Position numbers and translations under genes: made by a program
In this document: positions 37,342-45,274 of the stretch, piece by piece
Layout of the letters: every line of letters begins with the position of its first letter
Position numbering within the stretch: position 1 is the stretch's first letter
Source of the DNA: Mycolicibacterium psychrotolerans
GTDB lineage: Bacteria > Actinomycetota > Actinomycetes > Mycobacteriales > Mycobacteriaceae
Direction: 5' to 3'
NCBI RefSeq assembly: GCF_010729305.1
Contig: NZ_AP022574.1
Location: forward strand, 3,596,001-3,660,000
DNA: 64,000 nucleotides
The notes under the pieces: model-generated
The model's database searches: none
What the model was told of the DNA's origin: nothing
The model's input: the letters and a program-made list of their open reading frames with translations, nothing else

Positions 37342-38619
37342 CTACAGCCGGGTGCGGACCTCGATGTCGGTGCTGAACTCGTCGAGCATCGCCTCGGTGA
37401 GCGTCGGGCGGGTCTCGGCGATCGCCGCCAGATAGTCGTCGGTGCACGCCGGTTCGCCGCGACGCGACTCGATCTCCCGCTCGAACGCGCACTGGGCGCC
37501 CTTGCGCGCGGCGAACTCGATGTCGGCGGGAGTGAACATGTCCGACGCCTCGACGAGCTTGTCGACCTCGACGTTGTCGGCGTTGCCGTTCAGATACCGC
37601 AACCAGATCGCCTTGCGCGCAGCCTCATCGGGCGGTCCGACGGGGATGATGTAGTCGAACCGGCCGGGACGCAGGAACGCCGAATCCAGTGAGCTGACCG
37701 AGTTCGTCGCGCAGATGAGCAGCCGCTCGTCGTGCTGACGGAACGTCGGGATCAACTTGAGCAGTTCGTTGGTCACCCCGTGCGCGGGATCCGACGGGAC
37801 ACCCGACCGCGAGCCGGCGATCTCCTCCACCTCGTCGATGAACACCACCGCCGCGTCGAGTTCGTTCAGATCGGCGAACACCTCCCGCAGCGCGGCGGGC
37901 ATCGCGACGCCGGGCGCCGCCAGCCGCGACGGGAAGATCTCCACGAACGGCCAACCCAGCCGCCCGGCAACGGCTTTGGCGAAGCTCGTCTTCCCGGTGC
38001 CCGGCGGACCGAACAGGATGACCGCCTTCGGCGGCGACACGCCGTAGCGTGCGGCCAGGTCGGGCTGCGCCAGCGGAGCGACGATACGGCGCTCGATCAT
38101 CCGCTTCTCGGTCTCCATGCCGGCCATGTCCTGCCACAGCCCCTGGCCCATGAGCCGGCCGCCCAGCGCGGTCAGCAGCCCGGTGTCCGACGCGCCGACG
38201 TGGTCGACCTTCTCGAAGTACCGCAGGTCGGCCCGCTCGGTGTAGCCCGAATTGCGCAGGGCGGTAGCACCTGTCGCATCGCTGGGCAACAGCACGCTGA
38301 TGCGGCGCGCGCCGAGGCCGCGCAGTCGCAGCTCCAGTTCGGCGAGCAGCGCGCTGCCGATGCCGCGGTTGCGCCAGCGGTTGGACAGCGCCACCATCGA
38401 GACCCAGGCCCTGTCATCGGCGATGTGGGCCACCGCCATCCCGACCAGCTGATCCCCGACCACCGCAACCACCGCGGGCTGGCCGGACCGTGCGGCCGAC
38501 ACCACTTCGGACACCGGGAACGCCGGTGGCGCCTCGCCGGGTTCGCGGCTCTGATCCCAGACCGAGATCGCCTGGTCGAGGTCGTCGTCGTGGAAATCGC
38601 GTAAACGCCAAGGGGGCAT
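37342..38619 (-). CDS. GNAT acetyltransferase fused to AAA+ ATPase
   Basis: 425 residues with two modules. Residues 1-140 are a GNAT N-acetyltransferase (acetyl-CoA loop RWRNRGIGSALL at 81-92, then GARRISVLLPSDATGATALR and a YTERADLRYFEK end). Residues about 165-425 are an AAA+ ATPase with Walker A GPPGTGKTS (204-212), Walker B VVFIDEVEE (258-266), sensor 1 CATNS, arginine-finger region RPGRFDYIIPVG and a small helical lid. The AAA part is closest to the FtsH/Cdc48-like classic clade. The fusion implies ATP-driven remodelling of a partner that is acetylated or recognised through acetylation. ATG at 38619 has AAGGGGG upstream. It lies near lon, another AAA+ machine. Confidence 0.85.
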   Translation of the reverse strand: MPPWRLRDFHDDDLDQAISVWDQSREPGEAPPAFPVSEVVSAARSGQPAVVAVVGDQLVGMAVAHIADDRAWVSMVALSNRWRNRGIGSALLAELELRLRGLGARRISVLLPSDATGATALRNSGYTERADLRYFEKVDHVGASDTGLLTALGGRLMGQGLWQDMAGMETEKRMIERRIVAPLAQPDLAARYGVSPPKAVILFGPPGTGKTSFAKAVAGRLGWPFVEIFPSRLAAPGVAMPAALREVFADLNELDAAVVFIDEVEEIAGSRSGVPSDPAHGVTNELLKLIPTFRQHDERLLICATNSVSSLDSAFLRPGRFDYIIPVGPPDEAARKAIWLRYLNGNADNVEVDKLVEASDMFTPADIEFAARKGAQCAFEREIESRRGEPACTDDYLAAIAETRPTLTEAMLDEFSTDIEVRTRL

Positions 38620-38701
38620 GCCGGAGTTGTACCGGCACGGGCGGCCGGTCGGCATCGCCCCCGGGGTGGTGCCGGCGGGGGATCCGCGTCTCCCCCGCGC
38701 G

Positions 38702-39442
38702 TCAGCCCTGCCGGGTGGGACGAATAGTCAGATCCCCGATCTCCACGTCGTGGGGCTGCTCGATCGCGAACGCGATCGCCCGGGCCACCGCGTCCGCCGA
38801 CAGGCCGAACGCATCCATGTCGGCACGTATCCGCTCCCGCAGTGCGTCATCGGTGACGGACCCGTCGAGTTCGGTCTTGACGTACCCCGGCGAGATCGAT
38901 GTCGTGCGCACCACGCCGTCCGTCGACTCCTGCCGCAGCGCCTCCATCATGGTGCGCACGGCGTTCTTCGTCGCCGCGTAGACCCCCATCGTCGGGACGA
39001 TCTTCAACCCGGCCGTCGACACCGTCGTCACGAAGTGGCCGCGGCCCTGACGGCGGAACACCGGCATCGCGGCGGCGATGCCGTGCAGCACCCCGCGAAG
39101 GTTGACGTCGATCATCGCGTCCCAGCCGGCCACGTCGGCGTCCTCGAGCGGCCCGATCGCGCTGATCCCCGCGTTGGAGACCAGCACATCGAGGCGGCCG
39201 AACCGCTCGACCGCGGTGCCGACGAGCCGCGCGAGATCCTCGGCGACAGTGACGTCCGTGGCGACGGTGGCCACCTCGGCGGTGCCCATCTCGTCGGCGA
39301 GGGCGTCGAGGCGGTCGGTGCGGCGGGCGCCCAGCACCACGCGCGCGCCGCGGGCGGCCAGCAGTCGTGCCGCCGCCGCGCCGATGCCACTGCTCGCTCC
39401 GGTGATCGCGACGACCTCGCCGGTGATCGGGTCTGTGCTCAT
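38702..39442 (-). CDS. Short-chain dehydrogenase/reductase
   Basis: 246 residues, classical SDR: cofactor motif TGASSGIG near residue 15, DVT..., VSNAGISAIG, catalytic Ser in VTTVSTAGLK and YxxxK as YAATK, then SPGYVKTEL. RRTDRL after beta2 suggests NADP preference. Close in pattern to the YdfG/serine-dehydrogenase-like group. ATG at 39442 (STDPITGEVVAITG) is chosen; the frame upstream to 39673 overlaps the lon promoter and is not protein-like. Divergent from lon, so both share the 114-bp control region. Confidence 0.88.
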   Translation of the reverse strand: MSTDPITGEVVAITGASSGIGAAAARLLAARGARVVLGARRTDRLDALADEMGTAEVATVATDVTVAEDLARLVGTAVERFGRLDVLVSNAGISAIGPLEDADVAGWDAMIDVNLRGVLHGIAAAMPVFRRQGRGHFVTTVSTAGLKIVPTMGVYAATKNAVRTMMEALRQESTDGVVRTTSISPGYVKTELDGSVTDDALRERIRADMDAFGLSADAVARAIAFAIEQPHDVEIGDLTIRPTRQG

Positions 39443-39523
39443 GGTGGGTACGACCCGGCACCGGGGGCGGCTATTCCGCTGTCGGCCGAATCGCCGCGGG
39501 GAACAAAAGCACGCCCCCGCAGG

Positions 39524-39544
39524 GTTGAGCGCATCAGGTTCAAC
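39524..39544 (+). promoter_or_regulatory. HAIR-like (HspR) inverted repeat before lon
   Basis: GTTGAGC-N7-GTTCAAC (39524-39544) has the 7-7-7 layout of the HspR-binding HAIR element CTTGAGT-N7-ACTCAAG, keeping TTGAG and TCAA. It sits 12 bp before the lon start. HspR control of lon is known in Streptomyces. Confidence 0.55.
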
Positions 39545-39556
39545 TTTGGAGGATTG

Positions 39557-41899
39557 ATGCCTGAAGCTCTGCAAGTGCCGGTTCTTTTCGTCACCGAGCC
39601 GATCGTGCTGCCCGGAATGGTCGTGCCGATCGAACTCGACGACGCCGCCCGCGCTGCCGTCGACGCCGCTCAAGCCAGCGAGTCAGGCAAGCTGCTGATC
39701 GCGCCGCGGCTGGACGACCGCTACCCCACCTACGGCGTGCTCGCCTCGATCGTGCAGGTCGGCCGCGTGCCCGGCGGCGGTGCGGCCGCGGTTGTGCGCG
39801 GCGAGACGCGCGCCCACATCGGTACCGGGGCCACCGGTCCCGGCGCGGCCCTGTGGGTCTCGGTCGACGAGGTGGCCGAGCCCGCGATCACCGACGAGAC
39901 GCGCTCGCTGGCCGCCGAATACAAGAAGCTGCTGCTGGCGATGCTGCAGCGCCGCGAGGCGTGGCAGATCGTCGACGTGGTCAACAAGATCACCGATCCG
40001 TCGGCGCTGGCCGACACCGCCGGCTATGCGTCGTACCTGTCCGACGTCCAGAAGCGTGAGCTGCTGGAGACCGAGGACGTGGCGGCGCGGCTGCGGTGGC
40101 TGATCGACTGGACCAGCGAGCATCTCGCCGAGGTCGAGGTCAACGACAAGATCGCCGAGGACGTGCGGGCCGGCATGGACAAGCAGCAGAAGGAATTCCT
40201 GCTGCGCCAGCAGCTTTCGGCGATCCGCAAGGAACTCGGTGAATCCGATGAGCACGGCGCCGGCTCCTCGGACGACTACCGCGCCCGCGTCGAGGCCGCG
40301 GATCTGCCCGACAAGGTCCGCGAGGCCGCGCTGCGCGAGGTCGGCAAGCTGGAGCGGTCCAGCGAGCAGAGCCCCGAGGGCGGTTGGATCCGCACCTGGC
40401 TGGACACCGTCCTGGACCTGCCGTGGAACGTCACCACCGAGGACTCGACGGACCTGAAGGCGGCCCGGGAGATTCTCGACGCCGACCACCACGGCCTCGA
40501 GGACGTCAAGGACCGCATCGTGGAGTACCTGGCCGTGCGGGCCCGGCGCTCCCAGCGCGGCATGGCCGTCGTCGGCGGCCGCGGGTCCGGTGCGGTGATG
40601 GTGCTGGCCGGTCCCCCCGGGGTCGGCAAGACGTCCCTCGGCGAGTCCGTCGCCCGCGCGCTGGGCCGCACGTTCGTGCGGGTCGCGCTGGGCGGGGTGC
40701 GCGACGAGGCCGAGATCCGGGGCCACCGGCGCACCTACGTGGGCGCGCTGCCCGGCCGCATCGTGCGGGCCATCGGCGAGGCAGGATCGATGAATCCCGT
40801 TGTGCTGCTGGACGAGATCGACAAGGTGGGCTCCGACTACCGCGGCGATCCGTCGGCGGCGCTGCTCGAGGTACTCGACCCGGCGCAGAACCACACGTTC
40901 CGCGACCATTACCTCGATCTGGATCTCGACCTGTCCGATGTGGTGTTCCTGGCGACGGCCAACGTCATCGAGAACATTCCGTCGGCGCTGCTGGACCGCA
41001 TGGAGCTGGTCACCATCGACGGCTACACCGCCGACGACAAGGTGGCGATCGCCAGGGATTACCTGTTGCCCCGCCAGGCCGAGCGCGCGGCGCTCACCGC
41101 CGACGAGGTCACGGTCACCGATGCGGCGCTGCGTAAGATCGCCGCGGACTACACCCGCGAACCGGGTGTTCGCCAGTTCGAGCGACTGCTGGCCAAGGCG
41201 CTGCGCAAGGTCACCACGAAGCTGGACGCCGACCCGTCGCCGATCACGATCGACGAGCCGGATCTGGTGGAGTACCTGGGCCGTCCGCGGTTCATGCCGG
41301 AGTCCGACGAACGCACCGCGGTGCCGGGCGTGGCAACCGGGCTGGCCGTCACCGGCCTGGGCGGCGACGTGCTCTACATCGAGGCCGGCGCGAACGGATC
41401 AACGGAGGCCGGTGAGTCGACCTTGACCCTGACCGGACAGCTGGGTGACGTGATGAAGGAGTCGGCGCAGATCGCGCTGTCCTACGTGCGGGCCCACGCC
41501 GAACAGCTCGGGGTCGACCCCAAGGCGCTGGACCGCCAGATCCACGTGCACGTGCCCGCGGGCGCGGTGCCCAAGGACGGCCCGTCGGCCGGCGTCACGA
41601 TGGTCACGGCGCTGGTGTCAATGGCCACGGGACGTCAGGTGCGCGGTGACGTCGGCATGACCGGGGAGGTCACGCTGAACGGCCGGGTGCTGCCGATCGG
41701 CGGGGTCAAGCAGAAGCTGCTGGCCGCCCAGCGGGCCGGTCTGGGATGCGTGTTCATCCCGCAGCGCAACGAGCCCGACCTGGACGACGTCCCGGCCGAC
41801 GTGCTCGAGGCGCTGGAGGTCCGGCCGATGACCGACGTGGCGCAGATCGTCGCGCTGGCCCTGGAGCCGGCGGCCGAGGCGGTGACCGCCGCCGCCTGA
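39557..41899 (+). CDS. lon: ATP-dependent protease Lon
   Basis: 780 residues, full length. The N-terminal substrate domain (residues 1-200, starting MPEALQVPVLFVTEPIVLPG), the linker with LLRQQLSAIRKELGE, the AAA+ domain with Walker A AGPPGVGKTS near 351-360 and Walker B PVVLLDEIDKV, and the C-terminal serine-lysine protease domain are all present. The catalytic dyad is S677 (PKDGPSAGVTM) and K718 (GGVKQKLLA). Lon degrades misfolded and selected regulatory proteins in the cytoplasm. TTGGAGGA precedes ATG 39557. A HAIR-like element suggests heat-shock control. As I recall, lon is present in M. smegmatis and absent from M. tuberculosis. Confidence 0.96.
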   Translation: MPEALQVPVLFVTEPIVLPGMVVPIELDDAARAAVDAAQASESGKLLIAPRLDDRYPTYGVLASIVQVGRVPGGGAAAVVRGETRAHIGTGATGPGAALWVSVDEVAEPAITDETRSLAAEYKKLLLAMLQRREAWQIVDVVNKITDPSALADTAGYASYLSDVQKRELLETEDVAARLRWLIDWTSEHLAEVEVNDKIAEDVRAGMDKQQKEFLLRQQLSAIRKELGESDEHGAGSSDDYRARVEAADLPDKVREAALREVGKLERSSEQSPEGGWIRTWLDTVLDLPWNVTTEDSTDLKAAREILDADHHGLEDVKDRIVEYLAVRARRSQRGMAVVGGRGSGAVMVLAGPPGVGKTSLGESVARALGRTFVRVALGGVRDEAEIRGHRRTYVGALPGRIVRAIGEAGSMNPVVLLDEIDKVGSDYRGDPSAALLEVLDPAQNHTFRDHYLDLDLDLSDVVFLATANVIENIPSALLDRMELVTIDGYTADDKVAIARDYLLPRQAERAALTADEVTVTDAALRKIAADYTREPGVRQFERLLAKALRKVTTKLDADPSPITIDEPDLVEYLGRPRFMPESDERTAVPGVATGLAVTGLGGDVLYIEAGANGSTEAGESTLTLTGQLGDVMKESAQIALSYVRAHAEQLGVDPKALDRQIHVHVPAGAVPKDGPSAGVTMVTALVSMATGRQVRGDVGMTGEVTLNGRVLPIGGVKQKLLAAQRAGLGCVFIPQRNEPDLDDVPADVLEALEVRPMTDVAQIVALALEPAAEAVTAAA

Positions 41900-41925
41900 C
41901 AACCCCATGGCGCGAGCAGACGCGG

Positions 41926-41957
41926 ACTCGCACGGAATCTCGCGATTCCGTGCGAGT
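41926..41957 (+). terminator. Terminator after lon
   Basis: ACTCGCACGGAAT (41926-41938) and ATTCCGTGCGAGT (41945-41957) form a perfect 13-bp stem with a CTCGCG loop, 27 bp after the lon stop. Flanking bases can extend the stem imperfectly. Confidence 0.85.
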
Positions 41958-42013
41958 TCGTGTCTTCTCGGCGAAGAAAGGTGACCCATGCTCGCCGGCG
42001 TTACCGTAGCGGC

Positions 42014-42346
42014 ATGGCCTACGACACCGACCTCGCCGACCGGGTGCGCGAACTGATCGCAGGCGAGCGTGGCGTCGACGAGAAGCCGATGTTCGGTGGG
42101 TTGGCGTTCCTCGTCGACGGCAATATGTCGGTGTGCGTCAGCGGTCACGGCGGTCTGATGGTGCGGGTGCCACCCGAGGAGACCGAGCGGCTGCTCGACC
42201 TCGACCATGTCGAGCCGATGATCATGGCCGGCCGCCAGACGCGGGGATGGGTGAGGGTGTCGGTCGACGGGCTGGCGAACACCCGCCAGCTGCAGACCTG
42301 GGTGCGCCGCGGCGTGGAGCAGGCTGGCACGCTGCCCGCCAAGTAG
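42014..42346 (+). CDS. TfoX N-terminal-domain protein
   Basis: 110 residues consisting only of the TfoX N-terminal domain: DLADRVRELIAGERGVDEKPMFGGLAFLVDGNMSVCVS, LMVRVPPEETERLLD and RGWVRVSVDGLANTRQLQTWV. Full TfoX regulates competence in Gammaproteobacteria, but stand-alone N-domain proteins are widespread in actinobacteria with unknown role. It precedes the HhH repair-like gene by 29 bp on the same strand, so the two may share a transcript. Confidence 0.82.
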   Translation: MAYDTDLADRVRELIAGERGVDEKPMFGGLAFLVDGNMSVCVSGHGGLMVRVPPEETERLLDLDHVEPMIMAGRQTRGWVRVSVDGLANTRQLQTWVRRGVEQAGTLPAK

Positions 42347-42375
42347 CGATTCTCGGCCCGAAGAGCGGGTAGTCC

Positions 42376-43014
42376 ATGGCCATGAGCAGAAACGACGTCG
42401 TGCGCCGCCTGCTCGACGAGGCCGGCACGACCTACGCCGAGCAGGCCGGCATCCGGCTCGCCGACAAACCCATGCCGCTGTTCGAGCTGCTGGTGCTGTG
42501 CATGCTCGCCAGTAAGCCGATCGACGCGAACATCGCGGTGCGCGCGGCGCAGGAGATCTTCGGCGAGAAGCTGCGCACCCCCGACGCGGTCCTCGACGCC
42601 AAGCGGCAGACGATGATCGAGGCGTTCGGGCGCGCCGGCTACGCCCGCTACGACGAGAGTTCAGCCACCCGGCTGGTCGACATCGCCACCGCGGTCCGCG
42701 ACGAGTACGGCGGCGACCTGCGTGGCCTGGCCGCACGCGCCGAGCACGACCCCGCGACCGCGAAGCGCCTGCTCGAGGAGTTCACCGGCATCGGTGACAC
42801 CGGTGCGGACATCTTCCTGCGGGAGGTGCAGGACGTGTGGACGTGGGTGCGACCCCACTTCGACTCCCGGGCGATCGCCGCCGCCGGGGACCTCGGTCTG
42901 CCCGGGGACCCGGACGAACTCGGGCGACTCGCAGGCTCGACGTGCGCTCCGCTGGCCGCGGCGCTGGTGCGGGCCTCGCTCGACCGCGACGTGCGCGAGG
43001 CGATCACGCGCTGA
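42376..43014 (+). CDS. HhH-GPD / endonuclease III-like protein
   Basis: About 212 residues, helical. LFELLVLCMLASKPIDANIAVRAAQEIFG and the helix-hairpin-helix LLEEFTGIGDTGADIFLREVQDVW point to the Nth/MutY superfamily of DNA glycosylases. No lysine is obvious at the Nth nucleophile position after the hairpin, an Asp may follow (ADIFL), and the four-Cys iron-sulfur loop is missing, so activity is uncertain. ATGs at 42376 and 42382 are both possible starts. Probably a DNA-repair-related or DNA-binding protein. Confidence 0.78.
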   Translation: MAMSRNDVVRRLLDEAGTTYAEQAGIRLADKPMPLFELLVLCMLASKPIDANIAVRAAQEIFGEKLRTPDAVLDAKRQTMIEAFGRAGYARYDESSATRLVDIATAVRDEYGGDLRGLAARAEHDPATAKRLLEEFTGIGDTGADIFLREVQDVWTWVRPHFDSRAIAAAGDLGLPGDPDELGRLAGSTCAPLAAALVRASLDRDVREAITR

Positions 43015-43024
43015 CGATCAGCCG

Positions 43025-43594
43025 TCACGCGGTAGGTGCGCGCAGCTGGCTCCAGGCACGTTCCCATTGACGAAAGCGGCTGCGCCGCAGACCCATCCGC
43101 AGCAGCGCGAACAGCCCCAGTGCGCAGGCGGTCCCTGCCAGCCACACCGCCAGCGCGGCGCCGAGCGCGTCGACCGACACCTGCCACGCACTCATCGGCG
43201 TCACGATCTCCGATCGGCTGTCATTCACCCAGACCGCGATGCGGTCCCCCACGCCGATGGGGCGCGTGGAGATCACCGTGCCCGTGTGCTCCTCGATACC
43301 GGTGCGCCACACCGTCTGAACCGACGTCGCCGACGAGCGCGCCCGTACCGGCGACGTCCCGACCACCGTCGCCGTGATCTGATGCCGGACCGCCAGGTGT
43401 GCCCGGTAGTCGGCCATGCGGCTGTCCTGCACACCGGCGCCGACGACGCTGCCGAGGATCAGCATGGCCGCCGAGATCGCGATCGCGGCCACCAGGCCCG
43501 CTGCCTCGACGCGATCGGTTCCGCGGACCAGCGGGCTTCGCGCCTTCAGCTGCGTCCAGCGCCAGCGCAGCCACGCCATCACAGAACTCACGAC
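43025..43594 (-). CDS. Two-helix mycobacterial membrane protein
   Basis: About 189 residues. A cytoplasmic start with basic and Trp residues (MAWLRWRWTQLK), a first membrane helix (GLVAAIAISAAMLILGSVVGAG), an extracytoplasmic domain of about 90 residues (HQITATVVGTSPVRARSS, TGTVISTRPIGVGDRIAVWVN) and a second helix (LGAALAVWLAGTACALGLFALL) followed by an Arg-rich end. The layout matches a paralogous mycobacterial family of transmembrane proteins with a small beta-rich outer domain; function unknown. GTG 43594 or ATG 43579 may be the start. Divergent from the lipoprotein gene. Confidence 0.75.
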   Translation of the reverse strand, partial: VVSSVMAWLRWRWTQLKARSPLVRGTDRVEAAGLVAAIAISAAMLILGSVVGAGVQDSRMADYRAHLAVRHQITATVVGTSPVRARSSATSVQTVWRTGIEEHTGTVISTRPIGVGDRIAVWVNDSRSEIVTPMSAWQVSVDALGAALAVWLAGTACALGLFALLRMGLRRSRFRQWERAWSQLRAPTA

Positions 43595-43677
43595 GCCCCC
43601 ATACACGCTGCAGGGGGGTGTCAAACATGCCCCGGATGTTCCGCACCGTGGGACCTGCGGCAGGCTGGAACACCGTT

Positions 43678-44268
43678 ATGCGTGCGATTCCCTCACTCTG
43701 TGCGACGGCGCTGCTCGGGCTGTTGCTGTCCGGCTGCGGTGGACCGACCGTGGTCAACACCGAGGAGCCGACCAGCCGGGCCCCCGCGCCTGCGGCGGCC
43801 CCGACCTCGACCCGGCCCAGCAACGCCCATCTGGCCAACGCCTTCGGCTATGCCACACCGATCGACGGCGCGACCGGCTACGCCTTCACCACGCCCAGCG
43901 GCCGCTGGCAGTGCGTGATCGTGCCGCGCACCCGGGCCAGCTGTGGCAAGGCAGGTGGCTCCGCCTCGGCGCTCGGCGTCACCGGAGCCCCCGACGAGGT
44001 GCCCGGACCCGAGGGCGAGACCGTCGCGCCGACCGCGATCCTGGTGGACCGCAGCGGCGACCCTCAGTTCGCCGCGCTGCCCGCATCGGCGGTCGCCGAC
44101 CCGCCGGAGCTGCCGTTCAACCGGATCCTCGCCGTCGCCGGCTTCCGCTGCAATGTCCAGGAGGCGACCGGCATCTCGTGCCTGTCGGAGCTCTCCGGCA
44201 AGGGCTTCACGTTCTCGGCCGAGGGCTACTCGACGGCCTACACCGACGTGCCCGCCGACGCTCCCTAG
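43678..44268 (+). CDS. Lipoprotein, unknown function
   Basis: 196 residues. The signal peptide (RAIPSLCATALLGLLLSGCGG) ends in the lipobox LLSGC, so Cys at residue 20 should be lipidated. An Ala/Pro/Thr-rich linker follows, then a domain of about 140 residues with four Cys (WQCVIVP, RASCGK, GFRCNV, GISCLS) likely forming two disulfides. The repeated 'gly-arg-trp-x-cys-x-ile' and 'F-R-C-x-V' pattern is typical of a group of secreted mycobacterial proteins of unknown role. ATG at 43678 is close to malate dehydrogenase downstream (10 bp gap), so they may be co-transcribed. Confidence 0.78.
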   Translation: MRAIPSLCATALLGLLLSGCGGPTVVNTEEPTSRAPAPAAAPTSTRPSNAHLANAFGYATPIDGATGYAFTTPSGRWQCVIVPRTRASCGKAGGSASALGVTGAPDEVPGPEGETVAPTAILVDRSGDPQFAALPASAVADPPELPFNRILAVAGFRCNVQEATGISCLSELSGKGFTFSAEGYSTAYTDVPADAP

Positions 44269-44278
44269 GCTCGTGCCC

Positions 44279-45274
44279 ATGACATCTGCGCGAACCCCGG
44301 TCACCGTCACCGTCACCGGAGCCGCCGGCCAGATCGGCTACGCCGCGCTGTTCCGCATCGCCGCGGGCGCGATGCTCGGCCACGACACCTCGGTGCAGCT
44401 GCGCCTGCTCGAGCTGCCCGACGCGGTCCGCGCCGCCGAGGGCGTGGTGATGGAACTCGACGACGGCGCCTTCCCGCTGTTGGCAGGCACCGAGATCTTC
44501 GACGACCCGGTGCGGGCGTTCGACGGCGTCGACGTCGCGTTGCTGGTCGGCGCCAGACCGCGCACCAAGGGCATGGAGCGGGCCGACCTGCTCGGCGCCA
44601 ACGCCGCGATCTTCGCGACGGCGGGCCGGGCGCTGAACGCCGGCGCGGGACCCGAGGTCCGCGTGCTCGTCGTCGGTAACCCGGCCAACACCAACGCGCT
44701 CGTCACCGCGGCGCACGCCCCCGACATCCCGAGAGACCGGTTCACCGCGCTGACCCGGCTCGACCACAACCGGGCGGTGGCCGCGATGGCCCGGCACGCC
44801 GCGGTGCCCGTCACCGAGATCACCCGGATGGCGATCTGGGGCAACCACTCACCCACCCAGTACCCCGACATCTTCCACTCGATCGTCGGCGGCCGTGCCG
44901 GCGCGGACTACGCCGCGGACACCCGTTGGCTCACCGACGAATTCATTCCGACCGTGGCGCGGCGCGGCACCGCGATCATCGAGGCGCGCGGCGCCAGCTC
45001 GGCCGCATCGGCCGCCAACGGCGCGATCGACCACGTCGACGACTGGATCCACGGCACCCCCGACGGCGACTGGACGTCGGTGGCGTTGCCGTCCCCCGGC
45101 GCCTACGGCGTCGACGAGGGGCTGGTGTGCTCGTTCCCGTGCCGCTCGATCGACGGCCGGTGGGAGATCGTCGAGGGCCTCGACATCAACCCGTTCTCCC
45201 GGGCCAGGATCGACGCGTCGGTCGCCGAGCTGCGCGCCGAACGCGACGCGGTGGCAGCACTCGGTCTGCTGTAG
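44279..45274 (+). CDS. mdh: Malate dehydrogenase
   Basis: 331 residues of the cytosolic-type malate dehydrogenase found in actinobacteria, interconverting malate and oxaloacetate with NAD in the TCA cycle. Motifs: NAD fold VTVTGAAGQIGYAALFRIA, the acidic turn LELPDAVRA, substrate arginine segment GARPRTKGMERADLL, VVGNPANTNALV, the active-site LTRLDHNRAVA and the catalytic histidine in IWGNHSPTQYPD. The helix SSAASAANGAIDHVDDW is family-typical. Length equals M. tuberculosis Mdh within two residues. It converges on the thiolase-like gene with no gap. Confidence 0.96.
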   Translation: MTSARTPVTVTVTGAAGQIGYAALFRIAAGAMLGHDTSVQLRLLELPDAVRAAEGVVMELDDGAFPLLAGTEIFDDPVRAFDGVDVALLVGARPRTKGMERADLLGANAAIFATAGRALNAGAGPEVRVLVVGNPANTNALVTAAHAPDIPRDRFTALTRLDHNRAVAAMARHAAVPVTEITRMAIWGNHSPTQYPDIFHSIVGGRAGADYAADTRWLTDEFIPTVARRGTAIIEARGASSAASAANGAIDHVDDWIHGTPDGDWTSVALPSPGAYGVDEGLVCSFPCRSIDGRWEIVEGLDINPFSRARIDASVAELRAERDAVAALGLL

